Source: Mycogone perniciosa (Eukaryota > Ascomycota > Sordariomycetes > Hypocreales > Hypocreaceae). From it: a DNA stretch of 64,000 bases. Each line of letters starts with the position of its first letter. Within the stretch, counting starts at the first letter, position 1. The translations under genes were made by a program, and so were the position numbers. The stretch lies in contig JAOALB010000062.1 of the NCBI GenBank assembly GCA_025331125.1, positions 186,001 to 250,000 on the forward strand, written 5' to 3'. Shown here in pieces: positions 47,601 to 62,060 of this stretch. The notes under the pieces were generated by a model. The model worked only from the letters and a program-made list of their open reading frames with translations. It had not been told where the DNA came from and made no database searches.

Positions 47601-50350
47601 CTATAATAAATTAAGTTAAAATTAAGGCTTTCTATAAGTTTACTTAAATTATCTTTACTTTTAAGTTATATATTATAAACCTATAGTTTTTATTATAGGC
47701 TAGTTTAATATAGTTTTAAGGAAAATAGCTTTTATTTATATAATATTAATAATACTTTATATTTATAACTGCCTTTAAGTAATAATAAAGGAAAAAGTTT
47801 AATATATTATTATATAAAGGGTTTATTATATTAATATTATTAATAGTAATTATGAAAGTAAAGAGTTTTTATTTATGTTTATAACTATTTATAATAATAT
47901 AATATTACTTTTTTCTTTTGAATTAATTACTTTTCCTTTTTAATTAAAAAGTTAAATTATTAATTTACTAGACTTTTTAAATAAAGTATTTATTTAATCT
48001 TTAAGCTATAAAAATATAGCTAGTTTTATAGGCTTAAGCTGCTATTTTTTCTATCTTTTTAAAATGAAATTTATTATTAATTTAAATAAATTAAATATAT
48101 ATTTAGTTTTAAGAGGTATTTCTATAAATTCTTAAAAACAGGCTTTTTAAATATTAAACTTTATAAGTATTTTATTATAAACAAGTATTTAAACTTTAAT
48201 ATATATTAACTCTTTAAAACTATTAATTTCTTTAATCTCTTTTAAGGCTATTATTAATTAAAGCAGCTTTAATAATATTACTTTAATAACATTATAGGAA
48301 TATAATATAGCTGCCTCTTAACTTTTGTTATTAAACTTTTAATAAAAGTATTAATATTAAAGTAATTAATTTATTATAGATTGCATTTTAATAAATTTAT
48401 AGTAATAGAGATTTTAAAGTTATATAGTATATAACTTTAATTATTTTTATTATATTATTTATAATACTATATAAACTGTATTTTAATTTTATTTTAGCTA
48501 ATATATTCTTTAATAAAAACTTAAACTACTTTTTAATTTTTTAATTTTATAAATAACTTTAAATACTTTTTTTAATCTTTTATTAAAATTCTTTTATCTT
48601 TTATCTTTTATTTATAGTTCTTTAAAAATTAAAAAATATTTTTATTATTAAATTTATTTATAGAATGAATCCTTATAAATAGCTTTATCTTATAAATATT
48701 TTTAAAAGCTTGAATAAAGAAAAGGAATTTTTAAAAGGGTATTTTCTATTATCTATTAAAGGATTTAATCTTTGTTTAGTTTTTACTTTTTTATAAATTT
48801 AAAGGATATTAATATTAGGTCAAATATATAATTAAATAATTCTTTTAATTATAGGTTTAAAGAAAAGGTTATATTTAATACTTTAATAATTAAAGCTTAT
48901 TTATTTACTTTTAATTCTTTTATTTAAAGTTAAAATAAATTATTAAGGTTTTAATTAAATAGTCTTTTAATAATAGAATACCTTTTATTCTATTAATTTA
49001 AGTTATTTTATTTAAATGCTTAGCCTTTATAGGTATACTTTCTTTTAAATAAAAAAAGCATATATTCTTTTAATAAAAAGGCTGCAGTAAAGTATACTTT
49101 TCAAGTAAAAAGCTTTTTTATAATAAAGAAAAGTTTTATTTATTTGTTTAAAATAATAAAATTAACTATTCTTTTAAAGATAATCTCTTTTATTAATATT
49201 AGTTTTATAATATTAAATTATTATCTTTTTTAAGTCTCTTTTAAATAGTCTTAATATAAATAAAGGTAATTTATATATATAAAATTATAAAAGTAATAAG
49301 AATAGTATTTTTATTAAAAGTTAAAAATAGTTTAATTAAAAGAGTTAATAAAATTAAAATAAAATCTTTATAGTAAAAGATTAAATAATTAATTTATTTT
49401 TTACTAGCTTTTTATAATTACTTTATTAATTAATGTATTAAATTATAAGTAAAATAAAAGTTATAATAATATCTTATTTATTTAAAAGGGATTATATTAC
49501 ATAGAGTTAACTATTTAATCTATATATTTACTTTTATTATATTAATTAATCCTTTAATAACTTCTTTTAACTTTTTAGCCTTTTATTTATAGGTTTTATA
49601 GGTTAATGGCTTTTTAGAATTTTATTCATTTATTATATTTTAGCGCATTATATTTACGTTAATTAATTTTAATTCCTATATTTCGGAAATTGTAATTAAA
49701 TAACCTATATTTTTAGAAATAAATATTATATTAATCTTTACTAACTAGCTGCAATAAACGATGTTTAAGCTATTCTTTTTAACTAATTATTTTATATTTA
49801 TTTAAAGATTTATTAAAATTAGCCTACAATTCTATTAATAGTTAAATAAAAGTAGATTTTAATAGTAGTATAAAAGTGCCTTTAATAATTGCTTTTTAAA
49901 ACACAATCTTTAAAATTTCCCTTTATTTTAATTACTAGTTTTATTAAAAGGGAACTAGCACTTTTAATATATATATATATATATATACTAATAATAATTT
50001 AAATAAAGTGCAGGAACTGCGCTTTTAATAAAACTATAAAGCGGCAGTTCAGTAATATAAAGACTAAAAAATACTGGAAATTATTTAATTATAATATTTA
50101 TAGCTAAAGACAATTAATAGTTACCTCTTTATACTTTATTAGCTATAAAATGATAAATAAAGTAATATATTAAAGGAAAACGCAGGTTAGTTTTTTATTA
50201 AACTAAGTTTATTTATTTTATCTTTATACTTTTATACTTTCTTAATCTACTAGTTGCTTAAATACACAACTGACTTTTCTTAAATAGGCTAGTAAAAAGG
50301 AGTATAAGTATATTAAATATATCAGTTACCCTTAATAAAATACCTTTTTA
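41669..50350. mobile_element. LTR element C, family not identified, RIP-inactivated
   Basis: Direct repeats of about 410 bp lie at 41669-42076 and 49940-50350. They share tttat(c/t)(g/a)a(g/a)(g/a)ggg at the start, a TA-repeat stretch, acttttaataaaactataaagcggcagt-type sequence in the middle and ccttttta at the end. Differences are mainly transitions. The 7.9-kb interior is extremely AT-rich with no coding domain that could be named. A simple target duplication is not visible, and compared with 58057-58137 about 80 bp of repeat B are missing at the insertion point. Confidence 0.65.
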
Positions 50351-53300
50351 AATATAATATATATTAAAGTATATACTTTGTAATATTATAATTATCCCTT
50401 TTTTTTTAAATAGTTACACTCGTTATTCTTTAATATTAAAGTTTTATAAATAAAAGGAATAAAGTAATATAACTTTTTATATTCCCTTTTAATTACTTTT
50501 TAAATTACGTTTCATTTATCATTATTTTACTTACCTTTTATATTATTTATCTTTTAACCTTTATTTTTCAATCCTTTATTTAATCTATTTTTACTTTATT
50601 ACCTATATTTCACTAGCCTTTATTTTAATGCTTTTTATTTATTAAATCTATTAAGATTAACGCTTTATATAAATTAATGCCTATTTTAAATAAACTATTA
50701 GGTTTTACCTCGCTAAAAGCTAATATATATATTATTTCTATATATTATTAAAGTATAATAAAAAGGCAATAAAATAGTAAAAAGGTATAGCAAGTTAAAA
50801 TTAATTAACTATATTTTTGTTAACTTTACTTTAATTTATTATTTTTAAAATATAAAATATAATAATGTTTATAATTAATAGGTTTTACTTAATATTTATA
50901 AAACTAAATATATTAACCTTTTATTCTTGTATTAATTACTTTTAATTAGCCCTTTTATATTGTTATAAAGTTATATTTATTAAATAAATATTATTTTTAA
51001 GTTAATTAAAATCTAATATAATAATTATATAATCTTTAAATTTAATAATAATAAAAATAACCTTTTATATATATTAAAGGGATTTATATATTAAAAGCTT
51101 ATAAAGGTTTTATTTAACTTTTACTTTACTTTTAACAATATAAAATTAAAGTATTATTAAAAATATAATTTAATTAATATTAGAAAAGATCGAAATTTTA
51201 TCAAGTATAAAACTTTAATCATTATTTATTTATACCTTTTAATATTTTAATAGCTTTATTCTTTAATTTAAACTCCTTTTAATATATATTTTTACCTCCT
51301 GTAATATTACTTTTCTTTATTAACTGCTTATATATAAATTATTAATATTATTTATTTATAAATAAATAAATAAACTATAAAAGATTTAATAATATAAATT
51401 AAAAGGCAGTTTTTTAAGCTTTTATTTATAAATATTAAATATATTTTTAATTAACAGTTTAATAAAATACCTTTATAGTAATTAATAAAGTATTATTTAT
51501 TAATAAAAACATTAATTAAAATAAATATAATAAAATAATTAAATTACTATTTAAAGTAGATTTTAATTTATATTTACTTTATTATTTATTATTTATTTAG
51601 TTTTTAAAGTATAAATAGCTTTTCTTTTATATTTTAATTCATCTTTAATTAATAGTAAATTCAAATTAACTTTTTAAATTAACTTTTTTCTTTAAGTAAA
51701 TAAAGATTCTTTATATTTTTATAATATTAATAATAATTTATTAATAGCTTTTTGTTATAGTTAAAGTAAATTAATATAGAGTATATTATATAAATAAAGA
51801 TATTTGTTTATAATTTTAAAAATGTAAAAAAGCTTTATAAACTTTAATATTAACTTTTTCTTTTTACTTCTTAACTTTAAGCTTTTTATTACAAGTATTA
51901 TTAAATCCTTTTATTATAAAGTTAAAAGCTTATAATATTTATTATAAGAAAATATTAAATATTTTGTTAGAATTTACTATTGAACTTTTAATTTTATTCA
52001 AAGTTAATTTAATGTTTTAACATAAATAATTTATACAATTAATATACTTTTACTTTTAATAATACTTTTATTTTTTATTTAAAAGTTTAGCTTAAAATTA
52101 TATAAAGCTTTAAATATTAATATTTTTATTATTGTATATATTATATCATTTTAAATAAATTATATTAACTTTAAAAGCTATATTTATATTATTTACCTTT
52201 TATTAATTAGGTATTAAAATAATATTTTAATATTTAATTTCTTTTTATTTATTTACTAATTTGTAAATAATATACTATTAATAAATAACATTTTATTTTA
52301 AATATAAAATAAACCTTTAATTAAAAATTATGTATAAATATTAATCGTTTATTTAAATTATTTTTTATAAAGGTTTAAATATTAATTTAGTTTTTATATA
52401 AAATAACGTTATTCACTTTATAATAATAATTACAATATTAATAAATATAAACAATAAATACTTTATAAATTAATTTACTATTATTAAAGTAATATTTATT
52501 TCTTTACTTTTAATATATTATTATTAATAAATATATAATAAGATTTATAATAATTTTAAAATATTGTATAAACAATATTATTATAATATTTTATTTTAAT
52601 ATATATTATGATTATATATATATTTATTAATATATTTATTTATATAATATTAATAAAATCTATATTAAAGTAGTTTCAATATTTAATAAATATTAAAGTA
52701 ATTTATTAATAATTATTATAATATAAATTTCTTAATTTTGAATATATTGCTTGATTTTTCAATATATATAAATAGTTTTAATATAATAATAATCTTCGAA
52801 TATTTAATAATTAAACCTTTTAAAGCTATTAATTATTAATATACTAACCTTTTATTTATTTACTTTTTTAACTTTTTTTTAACCTTTTTAAATTAATTTT
52901 ATAAAAGCTTCAAAAATTAAATCCTTTACAAGCTTTTATATTGTTAATATTTATTTAATAATAACAGTTGAAATTATATATTTATAATTAATCATTCTTT
53001 TTATTTAATTAATTAAATATAAACATTTTAAAAAGAAATTCTTCTTTTATTAATATAAATTATTTTATTTTATAAAACTATTTTATTATATTTAAAGTAA
53101 TTAAATATTCAACTTAATTTAATATTTAAGTTTTCTTACTTTATAAAACTATTCTATTATATATTTTATATATTTATATTAATTACACTTTAATTAATTT
53201 AGTCTATAAATTTAATAATAATTTAACAGTTATTTAATTTTCTTTTTTAAAGTGAAAGTAGTATAATAATATATTTATGAAAACTCTTTTTTAATTAATA

Positions 53301-53915
53301 TTTAATTATATAGTTAAGTAATATTAACTATATATATTATCTGAATTATTATTATAATAGTTTTTATTATTATATAAAACTTTATAAATCTAAATAATTA
53401 AATAAAACTTTTATATAAGTCTTTGTTTTATTAAAATAATATTATTAATATAATAAAAGTTTTATAACTTTACTTTATATTAATAAACCTTTAAAATTAA
53501 AATATTATTTAATAACCTTTGTTTAATCTTAATTAACATAAAATTCTTATTTTTATATTATTGAATATATTTATTTTAATATAGTTTAAAAACTTAAAAT
53601 TAAAGTATTATAATAATAATATTATTTAAAAAGTATTCTTTAATTATTAATATATTACTCTTTTTACTTTTTATTAATAAAATTATATTTAATTTTGTTT
53701 TATTTTTATGGCCTTTTAACAAACTAATAAAAAAAGCTATAATAAAAAAATACTTTTTAATAAACTATTAATAAAGGTTTTAAAAGTTAAAAATATTTAA
53801 ATACTTTTATATAATTTGAATTTCAATTATAATATAATAATATTAATTGAAATAAAGTTTATTAATATTTTCTTTTCTAATAAAATATATTTTGAAAATT
53901 AAGTATTATTTTAAT
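50351..53915 (-). mobile_element. repeat B, copy 1 (unidentified transposon)
   Basis: Collinear with 58141-62060 in direct orientation over about 3.6-3.9 kb, much more heavily mutated than copy 2. It continues repeat B from 41590-41662, from which it is separated by element C. The probable coding strand is minus, as argued for copy 2. The similarity ends near 53915. Confidence 0.65.
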
Positions 53916-54325
53916 TAATAGTATATTTTAAAAGGTTAATATATAATTTCATTTATTTTAATTATTTGAAAGTATATTTAATATATTTTATATATATTTC
54001 TTTTTAATGTTTAAATAAATAAAAATATTATTAAAATAAACTATATATATAATATTAATTAATTGATATAATATTTTAGAAATATAATATAAAAAAACTA
54101 TTAATATATTAATAAATTTCAAAAAGTATTATTAAATATTTAACGTAATAATAATATATATAAAATATAGTTTTTTATTATTCCCTTTAATTTAAATATA
54201 ATATTAGACTTTTTTTATATTAATCTTTATAAAACTATTAAGTATTTTAAATATAATTAAAGACTCTTAAAATCAAAAATCAAAATAATAATTTCTTTTT
54301 TTTATTTTATTTACTTTATAATAAT
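53916..54325. other. AT-rich sequence of unknown origin
   Basis: Near-pure A/T sequence between repeat B copy 1 and the A-like fragment. No frame or terminal repeat was recognised. Confidence 0.35.
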
Positions 54326-57314
54326 TAATATATTACTATAATATATTTTTAAATTCTTTTCTTTTTATATAGACTTTATAGCTAATTAAAGTTTTTGAAA
54401 GTAAATACTATTTTCTTTTATTATTGGCAGTTCTTTTATAAATAATAAATTTAAATTAACTTTAATATACCTTTTTTATAATTTAATTAATCTCTTTATT
54501 TTTTAAAGTAAATGTTTACTTTATATATTTTTACATTTATTATTTTTAAAGTTTCTTTTATAAGTAAATAATATATTTATGTTTTTAATAGTATATATAG
54601 TCTGGTAATAAATACAAAGTATTATTAGTTTATTATAAATGCCAATCCTATAATTTATTTTACTTATATATAATATACTTTAAGCTATTATACTTTAAAT
54701 AATATACTAATTATATTTAAAGCTTTTATTATAATACAGATATTATTTAATTAATTTCTTTTAATAGTAAATTTAATATCCTTTAAACTTATATTGTTTA
54801 AATCTTTATAGCTAATAATATTGTTGTCGCGGAGCGCGGTACAGCTATATAGAGTATAGAGAGAAATGGGAATAAAGCTTGATTCTAGTAATAAATATAC
54901 CGTAATAGCCACGCTATATATATATATAGCTAATATAAAGGAAAATATAGAATATATGCGTTATAAGCGCTTATATAGTCTGATATATTGCTTACGCGAT
55001 ATATATATTAGCTGGTATCTGCTATATAAACAGATAAAAGCTCCTTAACGCTCATAACCGCTAATAAGTAGTAGGTCCTTAGCCTACCTAACCTAACAAT
55101 TATTTTAAGGTTTTAATATTTAATTAAATAATAAATATCTTAAAGTTTTAATATTATATAGTTATAATTTATTCTTTAAAGGTATTATAATTTTAGCTTT
55201 ATTTTATACAGTAAAATTCAATTTTAATAAAAGATATATTATATTTTACTTTCTTTTAAAAATATATTATATATTTATATATAATATAAATAATTTCAAA
55301 TATAATATAATACTTTTTATAAATAGTTATTTCTATTTTTATTTTTGAAGTTATTATTATTAATTTATCTTTTATTACTTATAGTAATTTAATCAAAATA
55401 TTAATAGTAAAGTATAATAATTATTTATTTATTTAAAATACTATTACTTTTATTTAACTTTATATAATTAAAGTTTAAGTTTTATTTTATTAAATTATTT
55501 AAATATAGTAAATATTTATTTACTTTATTCTTTATAAAAAATAACTTTAAAAGTTTAAAACTTATACTTTAACTAATATCCCCTTTAATTTATTATAAAT
55601 ATCTTTTCAAGTTATTTTAACTATTATCTGCTTTTATCTTTACTAGATTTATAAATAACGCAGCTATTATTATAGTATATAATCCAGTTTAATAATATAT
55701 AATTAATAGCTTTTAAAACTATATTAACCTTTTATTTAACCTTTAATATAAACTTTTAAAGTTTATTGACTCTTAGTTTTTATAAAGCTTTATAATCCTT
55801 TAAAAATATTTTAGTTTATTATAATTATAATAAATAACTTTTACTTTTCTTTTTTAAATAATATTTAAATATATTTAATTAAATCTTTTATTATTAAACT
55901 TAATAATATTTTCTTTTTACTTTTTACTTTAATTTATATATCTTTAATATTTATAAATATATTTAAATTATTATTACCTTTTTTCTATATTTAAATAAAC
56001 TTTATAAAGTAAATTATTTATATGTATATATTCTCTAATAAATTTAATAATACTTTTATTTTAAAGGAGTTTATAGGCTTTCCTTTTAACTTTTAATTTA
56101 AATTTATTATAAAAATATTTAATAAAAGTAAAGGTTTTTTTATTTAACTTTAAAAGTATAGCTTTTAAAGTATATAGTATAGTTAAAATATTTTCCTTTT
56201 TAAATTAAATTTATAAACTTATTCTTTATAATATATATATTTATTAATATTATTAAAGATATTCTTTAACTTTTCTTTAAATTAATTCCAATTAATAAAT
56301 ATAGTTTATATTTATTTATTAATATTTACTTTATTATTAAAGAAATCCTTTTAAATAGGTTTAAACTACCTTAAAATATTCCTTTTAAGTTATTTAATTA
56401 TTAGAAGAATTTCATTAATTTCTATATTAAAGCTAGTTCAACAATAGGTAAAACAGGTATATAATTAAATAAAAAACAGTTAAAGTGCTTAAAGGGTTAT
56501 ATTTTAAGCGATTCTTTTAAACCCTTTAAATATTAATTTCCTTTAAAGTTTAGTATAGGGGTTAAATTAAATGCAAGTAATACTTAACTCTTTAAATCTA
56601 TAATAGCTATTTACTATTAGTATATTACTTATTAAAATCTAGTGTATTTAGCAATTAAGTATTAATAGTATTCTTTTTATTTTATATAGTTAACTTTCAT
56701 ATATTGAAAGGCTTTTTCTATATAAATATAAAGTTATTTTATTTTATTGACTTTATTGTTATCTTTATTTTTATTGATATTATTATCTTTATTATAGTTT
56801 TACCTTTAATAAAGAGGTAAAGTAAAGGGTAAAGTATTAGGATTATTAAAGGAGGATACTATAATGGATATACTTACAATATTATTTAAAATACTTAATA
56901 GCTTTTGAAATAAAAGTTGTTAATATATAATAACTTAGGTTAATTTTTAATAGTTAAGCTAAGGCTTATAAATTTATATTAATAAAGGGGTTAAAGATAA
57001 ATATTAAATAAAGTAATATAGTTATAATTTTATAAAATAAGCAGTTTTAGTAAATATAATTGATTAATAACTATTGACATACCTATACTAAATAATTATA
57101 ATTTATTCAGTTTTATATATAATAGAAATATATAAATAAATATATTTAAATTACTTAAATTATAGCAATTTTAATAATCTAGGATTATAGTTTTATATAG
57201 TAATTATTTTTATAGGATTGTACTTATAGCCGCAATCCGTTAATAATTAATTAAAGGCTCTAATATTCTGCTATAATCCTGTAACTAGGTTTTTAATATA
57301 GTTAGGTTATAACA
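54326..57314 (-). mobile_element. inverted 5' part of an A-like gypsy element
   Basis: On the minus strand an LTR (57314 to about 56926, starting TGTTATAACC) is followed by sequence collinear with A from its 5' LTR through the gag region to about 26770 of A. The match at 55640-55760 to 25495-25630 of A is clear. The right part of the element is missing; a solo-LTR-like island (54822-55098) interrupts it. The LTR has diverged from A by more than RIP alone, so it is a related subfamily. Confidence 0.7.
54822..55098. mobile_element. solo-LTR-like island
   Basis: A 277-bp stretch of clearly higher GC content, from tgttgtcgcggagcgcgg to cctacctaacctaaca, i.e. TGTT...AACA ends as in fungal LTRs. 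Flanking 5-mers are aatat and attat, an imperfect duplication. A 60-codon open frame inside it (54866-55048) has no coding features. Confidence 0.5.
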
Positions 57315-57971
57315 ATATCTTTATATTTAATATTTACTAAACTGCCTAGCCTATAGCCACTAATCCTACTTAAAAAGGTAATGCAAGAAAATGCAAGCTA
57401 TTTACTAAATTTATATAGTATATTTTATACCTTTATTTAAACTATATTAAAGCAGAAAATAATATTTTCTATTACTACTTTAAGCTTTTTAAAACTTTAT
57501 TTAAAAGAGAAATTAAATTTAATAGTTAAATATAGTATTTGCTATATTTACTTTAATTTATTAGTAGCATAGTATTTAATATAAAAAGAGAAAGGAATTT
57601 ACTTAAATTATTCTATAGGATAAACTATAACTATAATTAATATTATAAAATAAAAAATTAAATATTTAAAATAATATATTAATTTAATTTTCCTTTTACT
57701 TTACTTTTATTACTTTACTATTAACTTTATTAATCAAAGAAGTCTATATATATTTAATTATATAAGCGCTTTAAATAATTTAAATTTCTTTATACTCTTT
57801 TAGCTTTAAATATAGCTATTTTATAATTAACTTTTTAATATATAACTTTAAAGATATTTAAAATATTAATAAAATATTCTTTAATTTAATATAAAAGTTA
57901 ATTTAAATATTTATAAAATTAATATTAATATATTTAATAAAATTAAATAATTACTTTAATATTATATAATA
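57315..57971. other. AT-rich sequence without recognised content
   Basis: Near-pure A/T between the A-like LTR and repeat B copy 2. Nothing coding or repeated was recognised. Confidence 0.35.
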
Positions 57972-60900
57972 AAAGGTTAAGCTAAGTAGGTATAATATAG
58001 GTAATAAGATATTATAAGACTTAAACTTACTGCTTTACTAACTTATATACAGCTAGGTTAATATAATTAAGTAAAAGGCTAGTGTTATATAAAGGACCTT
58101 ATACTGCCTGTCTTTTATAGCAGTATATACCCCTTTAAATATAGTATATATTAAAGTATATACTTTTTAATATTATAATCATCCCTCCCTTTTTAAATAG
58201 CTATTTTAATTATTTTTTAATATTAAAGTTTTATAAATAAAGGAAATAAAGCAGTATAATTTCCTATATTCCCTTTTAACTACTTTTTAAATTACTTTTC
58301 CTTTATTTTTATCTCGCTTACCTTTTATATTATTTATCTTTTAACCTTTATTCTTTAATCTTTTATTTAATTTATCTTTACTTTATTACCTTTATTTTAC
58401 TAGCCTTTTACTTTAATACCTTTTACTTGCTAAATCTATTAAAACTAGCGCTTTATATAAATTAACGCCTATTTTAAATAAACCGCTAACTCCCGCTTTA
58501 TTAAAAGCTTATATATATTATTTCTATATAGTATTAAAGTATACTAAAAAGGCGATAAAATAGTAAAGAAAGCTTAGCGACTTAAAGCCAATTAACTATA
58601 TTTTTACTGACTTTGCCTTGACCTATTATTTTTAATATATAAAGTATAATAATCCTTATAATTAATAGGTTTTATTTAGCGTCTATAAAGCTAAATATAT
58701 TAATCTTTTATTCCCCTATTAATTACTTTTAGCTAGCCCCTTTATATTATTATAAGGTTATACTTGCTAAATAAATACTATCTTTAAGCGAATTAAGACT
58801 TAATATAATAACTATATTATCTTTAAGCTTAATAATAATAAAGATAACCCTTTATATAAATTAAAAGTGTTTATATATTAAAAGTTTATAAAAACTTTAC
58901 TTAACTTTTATTTTACCTTTAATAATATTAAATCAAAATATTGCTAAAAGTATAAGTTAATTAGCGCTAAAAAGGACTAAAAACTTATAAAGTATAAAAC
59001 TTTAATAACTGCCTATTAATACCTTTTAGCGTTTTAATAGCTTTATTTTTTAGCTTCAGCTCCCTTTAATATATATTTTTACCTCTTTTAGTATTACTTT
59101 TTTCTTTATTAACTGCTTGCGCGTAAACTATTAGTGCTGCCTATAAATAGGCAGATAAATGGACTATAAAGGACTTGGCGGCTTAGATTAAAGGGCAGTT
59201 CTTTAAGCTGCTCCCTATTAATAGTAAATATATCCTTTAACTAATGGCCTAGCAGGGTACTTTTACAGCAATTAATAAAGTATTATTTATTAATAGGAAC
59301 TTCAATTAAAATAAATATATTGAAATAATTAAATTACTATTTAAAGCAGGTTTTAGTTTATAGTTATTTTATTATTTATTATTTACCTAGTTTTTAAAGT
59401 ATAAATAGCCTTTCCCTTTTACTTTAATTAATTTTTAATTAATAGTAAATTTATATTAATTTTCTAGGTTTACCTTTTTTTATAATCAATTAGAAATTTC
59501 CTGTATTTTTATAATATCAATAAAGGCTTACTTCCTTTTAGCCTATACTTTTTAATATTACTTTATTTACTTTTAAGCATTTCTTATATTACTCTCTGCA
59601 ATTTATTAATTATACTTAAAAGGCTATCCTTTTTATTTTACTAGGTAAGATATTTCCCTTTAAAGCTATATATATTCTATAACTTCTTTTAATTCCTACT
59701 CCTCGTTTAAATCCTTTAAATTTAATATTAATAATAGTTTACTAATAATTCCCTTTTTTACTATTTATAGTTTAAGCAGGCTAATATAAAATATATTATA
59801 TAAATAAAAGTATTTCTTTAATAAAGTAATATAATAAGCTTATTTCTTTATAGTTTTAAAGATATAAAAAGGTCTTATAAACTTTAATATTAACTTTTCT
59901 TTTTACCTTTTAACTTTAAATTCTTCATTAAAAGTATTGTTAAATCCCTTTATTATAAAGTTAAAGGCTTATAGCATTTATTATAATAAAACGCTTAATA
60001 TTTTACTGCAATTTACTATTAAACCTTTAATTTTATTTGAAGTTAATTAAATTTTTTAATATAGGCTTATACTGCTAGTATACTTTTACTTTTAATAATG
60101 CCTTTATTCTTTATTTAAAAGTCTAGCTTAAAGTTATATAAAGCTTTAAATACTAATACTTTTATTATTATATATTTTATATTATTAAAGGTAAACTATA
60201 TTAACTTTAAAAACTATACTTATACTATTTACCTTTTCTTTATAAAATATTAAAAGTAATATTTTAATATTTAATTTATTTCTTTTATTTATTTATTAAT
60301 ATATAAATAAAATACTATTAATAAATAGTATTTTATTTTAAATATAAAATAAAGGTTTAATTAAAAATTATTTATAAATATTAATCCTTTATTTAAAATT
60401 ATGTTTTATAAAGGCTTAAATATTAATTTAACTTTTATATAAAATAGCTTTATTAACTTTATTATAATAGTTAAAGTACTAGTAAATATAAATAATAAAT
60501 ATTTTATAAATTAATTTATTATTATTAAAATAATATTTACTTTTTACTTTTAATATATTATTAATAAGCCTATAATAAAGTTTATAATAATTTTTAACTA
60601 TAGTTTATTTAAAATTAACAGTAATATTAAAGCACTATATAAGTAATATTATTATAATATAGCACTTTAATATATACTGCAGCTATATATATATTTACTA
60701 CTATTTTTATTTATATAATATTAATAAAGCTTATATTAAAGCAGTTTTAATATTTATTAAATATTAAGGTAGCTTGCTAATAGGTTATTATAGTATAGGT
60801 TTATTAGTCTTTAGTATATTACTTTATCTTTTAATATATATAAGCAGTTTTAGTAAAGTAATAGTCTTTTAATATTTAATAATTAAACCTTTTAGTTACT

Positions 60901-62060
60901 AGCTATTAACTGTTAATATAGCAGCTTTTTATTTTTTAATTTCCTTATCCCTTCTTTAAGCTTTTTAGATTAACTTTATAAAGGACTTACAGATTAAGTC
61001 TTTTATAAGCTTTTTTATTGCTAGCGTTTACTTAGCGATAAAGGTTAAAACTAATTATTTGTACTTAACTATATCTTTAGTTTAGTTAATTAAATATAAA
61101 GGTTTTAATAGTCTTTTACCTTTATCTTTATTAATATAAGTTATTTTATTTTATAAAGGCATTTCGCTATATTAATAATAAATTTAAGTTATTCTATTTT
61201 ATAAAGGTATTTTACTATATTTAAACTAGTTTAATATTTAAATTCCTTTACCCTATAAAAGTATTTCGCTATATATTCTATATATTTATATTAATCAAAC
61301 TTTAATTAACTTATTTTATAAATTCAGCAGTAATTTAATATTTATTTATTTTTCCCTTTTAAAGTTAAAGTACTATAATAGTATATTTTTAAAGTTATAT
61401 TTTTTAATTAATGTTTAATTATACAATTAAATAGCGCTAAATATATATATTACTAAACTTATTACTAAAATAGCTTTTATTATTATATAAAGGTTTATAG
61501 GTTTAAGTAGTTAAATAAGACTTTTATAAGGGTCTTTACTTTATTAAAATAGCGTTGCTAATATAATAATAACTTTATAATTGCAAATATCTTTTAATTT
61601 AAAGGTTTATAGTTTTACTTTATATTAGTAAACTTTTAAAACTACAATCCTATTAAATAATACTTTTCTTTTAAGTTTATTTAAAATAAAATCCCTACTA
61701 TTATATTATTAAATGCATTTATTTTAATACAGTTTCATAGCTTTAAGTTAAAGTATTATAGTAATAGTACTGCCTAAAAGGCCTTTTTTAAGTCTTAAAA
61801 TACTGCCTTTTTACTTTTTATTAACTAAACTATCCTTAACTTTTTTTTATTTTTATTGCCTTTTAATAAAGCAGTAAAAAAGGCTATAATATAAAAATAT
61901 CTTTTAATAAACTATTAATAAAAGTTATAAAACTTTAAAAATATTTAAATACTTTTATATAATTTAAATTTAAGTTATAATATAATAGTATTAACTTAAA
62001 TAAAGTTTATTAATACTTTATTTTTTAATAAAATATACTTTAAGAATTTAATATTATTTT
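57972..62060 (-). mobile_element. repeat B, copy 2 (unidentified transposon)
   Basis: The first about 210 bp are the terminal segment also found inverted at 41352-41559. The rest is collinear with copy 1. On the minus strand between about 61020 and 60680 one frame stays coherent and rich in Lys, Gln and Leu (KKLIKDLICKSFIKLI, then TVNS, LKGLIIKY, TITLLKLLIYIKR), with stops only where Gln or Arg codons are likely; this suggests an old coiled-coil or basic coding region. A unit around tttataaaggtatttcgcta is repeated three times at 61140-61275, but only twice in copy 1. No transposon family could be assigned. Confidence 0.6.

Noticed and set aside
54866..55048. 60-codon open frame in the AT-rich block
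   Set aside because: It lies within a solo-LTR-like island, is Tyr/Ile-rich and has no counterpart elsewhere in the window.
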